Source: Dendrocalamus latiflorus
Lineage: Eukaryota > Streptophyta > Magnoliopsida > Poales > Poaceae
Direction of reading: 5' to 3'
NCBI GenBank assembly: GCA_017311315.1
Contig: CM029664.1
Coordinates: 37,551,939 to 37,615,938, forward strand
Length of the DNA stretch: 64,000 bases
Shown here: positions 45,623 through 56,073 of the stretch, piece by piece
Layout of the letters: each line of letters opens with the position of its first letter
Position numbering within the stretch: position 1 is the first letter of the stretch
Position numbers and translations under genes: made by a program
Notes under the pieces: model-generated
What the model was told of the DNA's origin: nothing
Databases searched by the model: none
What the model saw: the letters and a program-made list of their open reading frames with translations, nothing else

Positions 45623-47299
45623 TGTTGGATCGAATTTGGCGACAGAGGGGGGGGGGTGAATGTCGACTTTCAAAACTTGCCCCCAAAAGTATTCACTAAA
45701 AGTCTCCTCTCTAATAGCTATGGAAGCTATAAAAGGATTCAAGTGCTCACTGAGACTTAAGCTAACACAAAGAAAAACAACGAGTAAAGACTAAGCAGCA
45801 AACACCAAAGACAGAGAGAATCATCTGCCAAGGCAGGCAGGGCCGGTCAGACCGCCTTATATGGGCCGGTCAAACCGCTCCATGGCCGCCGGTCTGACCG
45901 CCCATGGTGATCCGGTCTGACCGGACTTACACCGCCGGTTCAACCGCTTAACTAAAAAATAGGTTCGGACATAGAGTAACACGCTGTGCAGAAGTTACTA
46001 GAAATGCAGATTTTGGGCAAAAGGAGAGATGGCTGCAATTCTCCTCTGCTCAAAAGAGTAAAACCATATTTTAAACAACTAGAGGACCTCAAATAACAAG
46101 AGAAATCATCAAAGGACTGAGAATCTAAGATTTTGATCAAAGACTCAAATTACTTTCTAACCTTTGATCCAGAGACCACGAAATTTAGAGAATGACTAAG
46201 CAACAACCTCAGGTCCTGAAGGAACACAACAAAACTCAATCTTTTGAAGAGAATCAAAAGATTCCATTTGGCTCTGTACTCAAACCCTAGAAAACCAAAT
46301 ATAGAGAGATTCTGACGAGAGGCTCAAAATCCACAAGAGTTGAAACTTCCAAATGCTCTAGAAAATGGATTGGTCATATGGCCAAGAATCTTTTTCATCA
46401 CTGAGCTTTCAAGAGATAAACACACAAATCTTCCAAATCACCAAAAACTCATCTCATGGGAGGAGAAACAGAGTAGAGAGCAGAAACAGAAAACCATCAC
46501 AACGAAGCCAAAAGATGAAGATAGCCAACAAAATCATCCTTGTATTGATAGAGGAAAAGAGATGAATGATTATACAAGGATTACAACTCTCTCCTCACAC
46601 AAACATCTCAAGAACTTATCTCTTCTTTCCAATACACAGAGGGAGACAAGAAAACAACGAAGCTCTGGTCTCTCCTACCAACTCTCACCAAATAAAGAAA
46701 AGAGATACAAAGCAAACAACCTCCAAAAAGCTTGAAGACCATGTAGGAGACACCCTCCTTTTATAGCCTCCCACTAATGGGTTTGATTCTCTCTTTACCC
46801 ACTAAGCCTCCACTAACTCTAGTGCTTTATCCATAATCCGCTTCCTTTAGTGCAGCTTTGCGTATTCACCAAAACGCCCCTCGTGCACCTTCCGGGAAGC
46901 TTCCTCCTTTCTTGCCGCTCAAGCCTCGCAACCACCTCGAGTCCACGTCGTCTTCGGCACACCTCGACCGCTTTGACCTCAACACCACCTGCGTCTAGTC
47001 CGGTCCTCCCGTGCCTCGCCACGACTCCGTCTCGATGTCCTGCAGCCATCACAAACAAGAAACACATCACATAGCACCGCTCGACACATGTAATCATAAT
47101 TAGCATCAATTAATCATACTCAAGCATAAACTGGCCCAAAAGCTCAATCGGGAAAAAGAATATACCTCAAGACCATCTAACCAAACCCGACTGAGCCAAA
47201 TGCCGATATGGCACGAAATGCACAATCCAAACTCAATCTTTTCAGAACTCTCGTCAATAACTCATCACAAACATGGGGTCACAACCACATGGTCTCTCA
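45623..47299 (-). repeat. 3' LTR of Sirevirus, full length
   Basis: 1677 bp, TGAGAGACC...CCAACA on the minus strand. It contains 46430-47172, which the 5' LTR lacks. Several open frames in it are not coding. Confidence 0.88.
45840..45950. repeat. CGGTCAGACCG palindrome cluster in LTR
   Basis: Five or six copies of CCGGTCWGACCG-type palindromes in about 110 bp, repeated in the other LTR at 53657-53762. Perfect palindromic cores such as CCGGTCTGACCGG suggest dimer-binding or methylation targets; they are a common feature of grass Sirevirus-type LTRs. Confidence 0.7.
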
Positions 47300-47301
47300 A
47301 T

Positions 47302-49019
47302 CTCCCCCTTGATGAGTATATTGACAAACCCAGAAAAGCGCAAAGTTGAGTTTGAAAATGAAAGAGAGTCAAACAAGGTCCAAAAGAAATCGAAGAAGCT
47401 AAGCTTAAGACCATGTCAACTAGGGAGCAACAACAGAAAAGAGCAAGTTTTCCTCAAAAGCTCCAAGAACTCCAAGATTTCCTTGAAAATGGCTTTTTCT
47501 CCGCTATTCTCCCCCTTTTGGCATTAAAATCATTAAGGATGTAAAAGAGAGAATAAAGCATGATGTTTTATGAAATGGCTGAAGTGTATTTATTTTAAGC
47601 ATTTAGAACCATGAAGATTATCTAAAATGACCATATGAGAATTACACCAAGCCATAACACATAAGTATGCTATCAAGATCATGACAGGATATGTATAATC
47701 AAGCTAAGCCAAATAAGTCACAATCTGAAAATTAGTCGAATTCCTTAGCATGTCAAGTCAAGCATGAGTACAGTCTAGCTAGAGGTATCCAAAAATGATG
47801 CAGACCATGTCAATAAGCTAAGTGGAACCAAGAAGCTAGTATTGAATCAATTTAGAGTGCTACAAGTTCAAGAAAAAGACATTTGTTTAAGTACATGTAA
47901 GTCTTGTAATTTTAGCGAATTTAGCACAATTGACATGTTTTTCTTAAGAAATCTCATGATTGTTTCCAACCAGTTTTTTGTTTAGTCATGTGCTAGATCT
48001 CAAGCCTTATGCGACCACTCCAAGCAAGAACCTTAAGAAGACGGTCTTGGTCATCCAAAACTCCCCCTGAGTTCATGCCTAGTACAATGGCAAGCCGTCT
48101 CACGAGAAAGAATTGGTGAGATCAGTTTTTTTTCGCACAAAAGAGATCTTTTTGCTTTCTTTAAAAATTGTACCAACTCATGCTTCATCAAGAAACTAGC
48201 ATAGCTCAATCTAAAGCTCAATATATATTCAAGACTCAACTCAGCCTATTTAATATGGCATGAATCATAAAGAGATAACTAAAGAGAGACTAGTCTCAAG
48301 AACTAACATGACATGAATTAATTCAAATTGAGCATTTTGATTAACCTATCATGGCAAAGACTTGACCACACATATAAGATCATGATATATCTAGCAAGTA
48401 AGCTCAGATCATGGCAAGATGTAATTCATTGTAAACATGTCATAACAGGATAATAATCAAGCTTCCATGTAGTTATATTACAATGCAGAATGAAATGCAA
48501 GAAAATCCAGCTCCCCCTCAACATGTGATGCAGCTTTTAGTTCAAGTTGAGTTATGACAAAATTAAGATCTAGAAGCTCCCAAATGAACTCCCCCTGAAC
48601 CAAAGCAATAAAATCGAGAAGCTGGCAAGAAAAACAGAAAAGGCAGTCCTTAAAGCATAGACAAGATATAGAGGATACTATGGCTCAGACTGACTCTCAG
48701 CTACCCCATATGACTCTAGGACTATCAACTGATCATCTAACACACTAAGGAGCAAACACGTACCCTGTCTACCCGAGGGTGGTCCAATCCTCGCTAGAAC
48801 CTATAAGAAGTGAGTGAGCTCAACCTAGTGAGAAGTGAAATAGCTAATAAGCAGCATCCTAGAATCACAAGATGAGAGGAAGAAGTCTGAACAACTAGAC
48901 AAGTGAAACACTCTAACCTATGCTAGAAGGACTAAACCCAGTGCACCCATATGCAATGTAGCAGAAAGGAGAACGAGCATAATAAACACGATATATCAAT
49001 GAAGCACAAAACTCCCCCT
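47302..49019 (-). promoter_or_regulatory. Multiple polypurine tracts in Sirevirus 3' region
   Basis: On the minus strand AGGGGGAG-type tracts occur at 49012-49019, 48589-48596, 48511-48518, 48061-48068, 47509-47519 and 47302-47310, the last adjoining the 3' LTR. Repeated polypurine tracts before the 3' LTR are a known mark of Sireviruses. No env-like frame is present here. Confidence 0.75.
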
Positions 49020-52000
49020 CACAACAGTCCATAAGAACAAACCACCCCAAGCTCTCCTCGCAAGGCTGAAAACCTAGAGCTATCCAAAGGCTTGGTAAAA
49101 ATATCAGCCAACTGGTGGTCACTCTCCACAAACTGTAGCACTATGTCACCCTTCTCCACATGGTCTCGAAGGAAGTGATATCTAATATCAATGTGCTTGG
49201 TCCGAGAATGCTGCACTGTGTTCTTAGCAATGTTAATCGCAGAAGTGTTATCACAAAAGAGTGGAATACTGTCGATAACTAACCCAAAGTCCCGCAGGGT
49301 CGAGACCATCCAAAGTACCTGGCTGCAACAACTGGCGGCAGCAACGTACTCGACCTCTGCGGTGGACTGTGCAACACCGGATTGCTTCCTAGAATACCAA
49401 GAAACAAGAGAAGTGACAATGAATTGGCAAGTGCCAGAAGTGCTCTTCCTATCTATCCTACAGCCAGCAAAGTCTGCATCCGAGTAGGCTCTCAAGGAAA
49501 GACAGGACGAGGAAGAGTACCAGATACCATAGTCAATGGTAGCTCGAAAGTACCGAAGGATGCGTTTCACCGCCTGGCGGTGAGATACGCGAGGAGAAGC
49601 CTAAAACCGAGCACAAAGACACACAGCGAAGTGTATGTCTGGTCTCGAGGCAGTGAGGTACAAGAGGGAGCCAATCACGCTGCGATACTCCTTCTGATCA
49701 ACTGGCTCGCTGTCCTCATCTGGGTCAAGAGAAGCTGTGGACGCCATGGGAGTTGACACAAGCCTACCATCACTCATGTCAAAGCGTCTCAGGAGGTCAC
49801 GAGTGTATTTTCCCTGATGCAAGAAGGTACCCTCCTGAGTCTGCTTGATTTGGAAGCTAAGGAAGAAGGTCAACTCGCCCATCATACTTATCTCAAACTC
49901 GGTGCTCATGACATCCGAGAACTGTGAAACAAGAGTATGAGAAGAGCCGCCAAAGATGATGTCATCCACATAAATCTAGATGAGCAGAAGGTCAGTGCCA
50001 TGCCGGTGAATGAACAAGGTCTTATCCACCTTACCCATTTCGAAACCATGACTCAACAAATAGGACTTAAGCCTCTCATACCAAGCTCTAGGGGCATGCT
50101 TAAGTCCATACAAAGCTTTGGAAAGCTTGTAGACATGGTTTGGGTATTTGGGATTCTCGAAACCTGAAGGCTGTCTCACATAGACCTCTTCCTCAATAAA
50201 CCCATTAAGGAAAGCACTCTTAACATCCATCTGGTAAAGCTTGAAACCCTTAGAAACTGCGAAAGCAAGCAGAATTCTAATGGCCTCAAGTCTAGGTACA
50301 GGGGCAAATGTCTCCTCAAAATCTAGATCCTCAACCTAGAAGAAGCCCTGAGCTACCAGTCTAACCTTGTTTCGAATGACAACCCCATCCTCACTCTACT
50401 TGTTCTTGAACACCCACTTAGTCTCAATAATATTGTGACCTCAAGGGGGCTCAACAAGCGACCAGACCTTGTTTCTCTCAAAATTTTTCAACTCCTCATG
50501 CATGGCATTGACCCAAGACTCATCAGATAGTGCATGACTAACATCCTTGGGCTCAAAGGTGGCAACAAAGGCAGAATGGAGACAGAAATATGACACGTCA
50601 GACTTTGAGCGTGTGACTCGCTCAAAGAGGTCGCCAATCATCTGCTCGGAAGGATGGTCTTTCTGGATATGTCGAGGAGGTCCCGGATGAGAAGAAGTGG
50701 CCTTTACCTCGTGAGCTGACAAGGAAGGAACAGAGTCACTAGCTCCAGAGGAAGCAGAAGGCATGGGCTGATCGTCTAGAGGTGCAGTGGAGGAAGGCAC
50801 CTCAAGGGGAGGATGAGGAACTAGATCGGGTAGACAACCCTCATCTCCATCGTCCTCATCATCCACAAAGATGGGCTCGAACTGCTCTAATGAACCTGAG
50901 ATATCGGGCCTAATCCCCGGACTGGCCTCGTCGAAGGTCACCTCACAGGTCTCTACCAACTTACTAGACTCGCAGTTCCAAACCCTATACGCACATGAGG
51001 AAGTCGGGTAGCCTAGAAAGATACCATCACAAGAGCGTGACTCGAACTTATCTAGGTTCCCGGACTTCAAAATGAAACACTTGCAACCAAACACATGAAA
51101 GTGCGAGACACTGGGCTTTCGTCCGTATCTCAACTCATAGGAAGTGCGATGCAAGTGTACCCGAAGAAAAACTCTGTTCGAAACATGGCACGCGGTCTCT
51201 ATAGCCTCAGCCCAAAACTTCCTAGGTGTAGAATACTCATCAAGTATCGTCCTGGCCATCTCGACCAAGGTACGGTTCTTCCTCTCCACGACGCCATTCT
51301 GTTATGGGACGTGCGGAGAAGAGAACTGGTGCTCTACACATGTCTCATCACAGAACCTCTCAAAGTAGGAATTCTTGAACTCCGTACCATTGTCACTGTG
51401 GATTGCTCGTAAGGCACCCGGGAGCTCAGCAAAAAGCCTACTGAAAAGACCTTAAAAATATGTAAACGTCTCATCCTTTGAGGCTAAGAAAAACACCCAA
51501 GAAAACCTCGAGAAGTCATTGACCACGACAAGAACATACCACTTCACTCCTGCTGACTGCACTCGAGCTGGTCCAACTGTGTCCATGTGGAGCAGCTGTC
51601 CTGGTGCATCGGTCATAGTCACTGTGACCGGAGGGTGAGAAGCGGCAACCATCTTACCGTGCTGGCAACGAGTGCAAATGATATCTTTGACCATCTTGAG
51701 TCTTAGCAGACCACGAATGAGATCGTGGCCGCTAACTCGGGTCAAATGGTCAAATCCAATATGACCAAGTCTCCTATGCCAGAAGGTAAGGTCACGGGGC
51801 TCAGAAGCAACTAAACACCGGAGAGGATCATCAGAAGACTCAGAAAAATCAGCACGAAAGATCTTCCCATAACGAGAAATCCCGCAAACCAGACTACCCA
51901 AAGAATCAAGAATTTTGCAAGCGTTTTTCTTAAAGCTCACCTCAAAACCGTCATCGATAAGCTGAGAAACAGAAACCAAATTATACTAAAGCTTACTAAC

Positions 52001-53383
52001 CAAGGTAACATCTTTTAAAATAAAAGACTCATTAACGCGCACTGTACCTTTGGCGATGACGCGCCTAGACGAAGCGTCTCCGAAGGTGATCGTCTCATCA
52101 CCTAGAGCACGAGCTAGGGAAGAGAATCAACGAGAGTCTCCGGTCATGTATTGAGAACACCCGGAGTCAACGAGCCAAACCTCTCTCTTCCCTGCCCGAC
52201 GAACCTCATCGGAGTCAGAATAGAGCTCGCTGTTGCTGATCTCGCCCTCAAGGGCCATGAAACACATGCCGGAGAAGTCATCGCCGCCCTTAGGGTCTTG
52301 CTCGTCCATCCCATCGTCGTCGCTCCACCCCTCCACCTCGCTAAGGTCGAGGTCGTCGAAGGCAGTGAGGACGCGGTGGAAGAGCCTCTTGGCTTTGCCA
52401 AGGTCGCGGAACTTCTTCTTGCCTTGGGCATGAGCTGAGGGCTTCTTGTTGCGGTTCTTGTCAATGTAGTCGTTCTTGCTCACACCGCCGTAGTCGCCCT
52501 TGCCCTTCCCCAGCTTGGGGCAATTCGCCCGAATGTGGTTGGGGCCACCACACTCGAAGTAAATGATCAGACCACTCCTCTTTCTATCTCTCACCCTCTT
52601 GTAAGCGTGGAAAAACTTTCGGGTTAAAAGGGCTATCTAATCCTCTAGTAGCTGCTCAAACTGATCATCAGTTACGTCATAGAGAGCAGCTAGAGAGAAT
52701 CCACAAATCGACTCGGAAGAAGGTCCAGAAATTTGACTGGGATCGGTGACTAAGGCCATCGACTGCAACTTCGACCTACGAGAGATTATGTCAATCTCGT
52801 GAGTCTTGAGGCGTGAGTACAACGCGTCAAGAGTCAAGGTCGAGAGATCGGTGGTGTCCTTGATGGTAGTCACCTTCATCTCTCAAACACGCAAATCAAG
52901 AGCCGCGAGCATCTGACGAGCATTGTCCAAGTCGGGGTACGTGAGACCGACTGCTCGGAGATTGCCAAAATCTTGTGAAAACGCGTAAAACACTCATCGA
53001 GGGACTCACCAGCGAGCATTTCAAACTTGCTGTAATCTCGCTTGAACTGGTCCTGTCGAACGGTCTTGATCTGGGTGGTGCCCTCATGGTATGCATCGAG
53101 AGTCACCCAGATGTCGAACGCCGACGTCAAATGAGAGATGCGATCGAACTCGCTTCTGCTCAAACCCTGAACTATGATGTGCCTTGCCTTCGCATTCACC
53201 TCAACATCAGGCATGTTCGCCATATTGATGTTCTCATCAGCAGGAACAACATACCGGGGCTTGACCTTCCGCCAGATGGCGTAGCCCGGAGCCTGGATGT
53301 AGGTCTCCATCCGACTCTTCCAGAAGGGATAGTCGATCCCATCGAAAGATCGGGGGCTTGGTCGAGTACTTATCTGTCGCCAT
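49019..53383 (-). pseudogene. Sirevirus gag-pol, multiply interrupted
   Basis: From the ATG at 53383: gag with a one-base frameshift near 53347; a zinc knuckle of the C-X2-C-X4-H-X4-C kind in modified form near 52555; protease motif LVDSGCSQYMTG near 52155; GAG-preintegrase WHRRLGHIGFDHL near 51780; integrase with MDTVGPA, SDNGTEF and NGVVERKN (51590-51270); RT with KSAFLNGFIEEEVYVRQPSG (50230) and VDDIIFG (49968); RNase H with SDADFAG and the final QLADIFTKPLD (49570-49019). In-frame stops occur in the integrase (near 51452 and 51300), before the RT core (near 50338) and just before VDDI (near 49978). It cannot produce a full polyprotein. Confidence 0.88.
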
Positions 53384-53423
53384 GGCTCTAGAGACCGGTT
53401 AAGATCTATGAGGAAGAGCTAAC

Positions 53424-53437
53424 CGGCTCTGATACAA
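53424..53437 (-). promoter_or_regulatory. Primer-binding site (initiator tRNA-Met type)
   Basis: TTGTATCAGAGCCGG on the minus strand, two bases inside the 5' LTR; one base from the usual TGGTATCAGAGC. Confidence 0.75.
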
Positions 53438-53439
53438 AT

Positions 53440-54398
53440 TGTTGGATCGAATTTGGCGACAGAGGGGGGGTGAATGTCGACTTTCAAAACTTGCCCCCAA
53501 AAGTATTCACTAAAAGTCTCCTCTCTAATAGCTATGGAAGCTATAAAAGGATTCAAGTGCTCACTGAGACTTAAGCTAACACAAAGAAAATCAACGAGTA
53601 AAGACTAAGCAGCAAACACCAAAGACAGAGAGAATCATCTGCCAAGGCAGGCAGGGCCGGTCAGACCGCCTTATATGGGCCGGTCAAACCGCTCCATGGC
53701 CGCCGGTCTGACCGCCCATGGTGATCCGGTCTGACCGGACTTACACCGCCGGTTCAACCGCTTAACTGAAAAACAGGTTCGGGCAGAGAGTAAAAGGCTG
53801 TGCAGAAGTTACTAGAAATGTAGATTTTGGGCAAAAGGAGAGATGGCTGCAATTCTCCTCTGCTCAAAAGAGTAAAACCATATTTTAAACAACTAGATGA
53901 CCTCAAATAACAAGAGAAATCATCAAAGGACTGAGAATCTAAGATTTTGATCAAAGACTGAAACCTTTCAGATAGAATCACAAAAACTCAAATTACTTTC
54001 TAACCTTTGATCCAGAGACCACGAAATTTAGAGAATGACTAAGCAATAACCTCAAGTCCTGAAGGAACACAACAAAACTCAATCTTTTGAAGAGAATCAA
54101 AAGATTCCATTTGGCTCTGTACTCAAACCCTAGAAAACCAAATACAGAGAGATTCTGACGAGAGGCTCAAAATCCACAAGAAGGGTTGAAACTTCCAAAT
54201 GCTCTAGAAAATGGATTGGTCATATGGCCAAGAATCTTTTTCATCACTGAGCTTTCAAGAGATAAACACACAAATCTAACCAAACCCGATTGAGCCAAAT
54301 GCCGACATGGCACGAAATGCACAATCCAAACTCAATCTTTTCAGAACTCTCGTCAATTACTCATCAAAAACATGGAGTCACAACCACATGGTCTCTCA
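53440..54398 (-). repeat. 5' LTR of Sirevirus, internally deleted
   Basis: 959 bp. It matches the 3' LTR except for a missing block of about 740 bp, joined at a shared ATCT (near 54275), and an extra 27 bases near 53960-53987 that the 3' LTR lacks. Confidence 0.85.
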
Positions 54399-54534
54399 CA
54401 TACCAAAATTATACTATTCTTTTCTATAGTTATAATTTTCTACGGATCCTAATTATACACTAAACAAACTATTTACTTCAAAAAAAATATTGACTAGAGC
54501 ATACAAAACATTTTACCTCACAGAAGTAGCGGAA

Positions 54535-54615
54535 CCTCCTCTTCTTCCTCTCTTCTTCTCTCCTCTCCTTTTCTTCCCTCTCCTCTCCTCTTCTTTCTTT
54601 CCCTTCCCTTTTTTT
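54535..54615 (-). repeat. CT-rich tract inside MULE copy 2
   Basis: Nearly pure pyrimidine on the + strand (CTCCTCTTCTTCCTCTCTTC and similar), the counterpart of 29588-29715 in the inverted copy. Confidence 0.75.
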
Positions 54616-56073
54616 CTCTTTGTAGCGCAGCGTCACCGGATGGAAATGGCCAGAGGCTCGGCCAAACGGCCAATTTATATGCGTGTCTAGTTGTCGAACG
54701 ATCAGGTGACTGGAACTTGTAGCCACCCAACTGTTGGGCAACTGGTCCTAGTCGCCTAACTATTCGGTGACTACAATTATGTTGCCCAATGGCCCACCGA
54801 TTGCATGTGTGTTGCACGACCATTGGGTGATAAGTTCCAATCGCCTAATGGTTGGGAGACTAAAGGTCATTCTTGTAAAAACATTCACGCGGGTATATTT
54901 TTGTTATTTTGAATAAAAATGGGTTATTTAAAAAATCATTAAGTTCTTCACGGATGAATTGATGTGCTATTCGTGGGCAGCTTTTCTTTGATGGGGTATG
55001 CTTGGCAGACTCGGGGCTCTTTCCCATTCCTATGATGGGCTAGACTAGAGGTGGGCATTGGGTCGTGCCATGCCGGCACGGTCCGGGCCTACTGTGCTTC
55101 GAGCCATGTCATGCTGTACCGGCTCAGCCCGGTCACCCCGCCATGTCATGCCAAGCTTAAGCATGGCCTAAAGACAGCCGTGTCGGTGTTTGTGCCGTGC
55201 TATCCCAAGCCCAGCCCAAAGTAAATATACACGACGAAGGCGGTAGTGACGATGGTGCCAATGGTCACCATCTTCATTTCTCTCATACTCGCCTTGTTAA
55301 AACTAGTTAAAATCCCATACTATTGTCTCATGCCATTCCACCTCTAAACTTGGCCATCTAGTCCAACGGCATGTATATCCGAGTACAAATCGAACTATGG
55401 CACATGTGGCCATCTAGCCCATCACCTGGCATAGGGATACCCAACTAGTTAAATAAAAAAGTTCAACTGCTTAAATAGAAAAGCTTAAGCAGTGTCATGA
55501 GTGCAATTTACTATAGTTAAGAAATCAGAGTTTCTGAGGGCTAGAACAGAAGAAATCAAAAATAGATAAGGGCCTATTTGTAGATTTCAGAATACTTAAA
55601 GGGCTAATTGCAAAAATGCAAATCCTCATTCCCTATAATCCCTTTGTCGCCGACTGGAGGAGCCCAGTTCATTTCTTCCTCCCCTGCCATCATCTCCATG
55701 AGCGGCACCAGTGAGGTCGAGGCTGACGGCCGCATGGGCCACGGGAGGCGAGGCAGGCCGGCGTACGGGAGGCGGTGAGGTCGAGGCAGGCACGTGGGAG
55801 GTGACAAGGCTGAGGTGGGAAGCGGCATCGAGGCGGGGTGGCGCAGGAGGGCGAGCGGCGTGGGAAGTAGGAGGCGAAGCAGCGGGGGAGGTGAAGCGGC
55901 GCCGATGCAAGAGGCGGCACGGCTCTGAGGCGGGAGGCGGCGCTGAGGCCGAGGCGAGAGGCGACGAGCCGGTGAGGTGGGACGCGGGACCGGCGGCCAA
56001 CAACTCCTCCTCTTGGCATGGTATACTCCTTCCCATCTACTCACTCCCTCTCTCTTTGCTCTGTGATGGCTTG

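Larger units (their letters stand above)
45623..54398 (-). mobile_element. Sirevirus-like Ty1/copia retrotransposon
   Basis: 8776 bp on the minus strand: 5' LTR 53440-54398, primer-binding site, gag-pol 53383-49019 in copia order (gag, protease, integrase, RT, RNase H), a 1.7-kb 3' non-coding region with several polypurine tracts, and 3' LTR 45623-47299. Bounded by TATAC on the left and CATAC on the right (4 of 5). The LTRs differ at about nine of the first 400 bases by eye, so insertion is fairly recent, yet the coding region has several stops. Confidence 0.88.
44690..54937 (-). mobile_element. Second MULE copy, inverted, truncated, split by a Sirevirus
   Basis: The right end (about 54700-54937) matches the left end of the MULE at 29346: GGGTATATTTTTGTTATTTT, GAATAAAAATGGGTTATTTA and repeated TTGGGCGACT-like motifs, next to a CT-rich tract. 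The left end (44690-44925) is homologous on the minus strand to the transposase start. AT-rich DNA between (44930-45622 and 54399-54530) resembles 29760-30300. A Sirevirus (45623-54398) lies inside. The left TIR and the rest of the transposase were not found. Confidence 0.72.

Noticed and set aside
46340..47527. Frames of 66-131 codons in the Sirevirus LTR
   Set aside because: The region is LTR DNA repeated in part at 53440-54398, with no conserved frame.
47300..49018. Env-like gene of the Sirevirus
   Set aside because: Only frames of about 60-70 codons occur, without signal or membrane segments.
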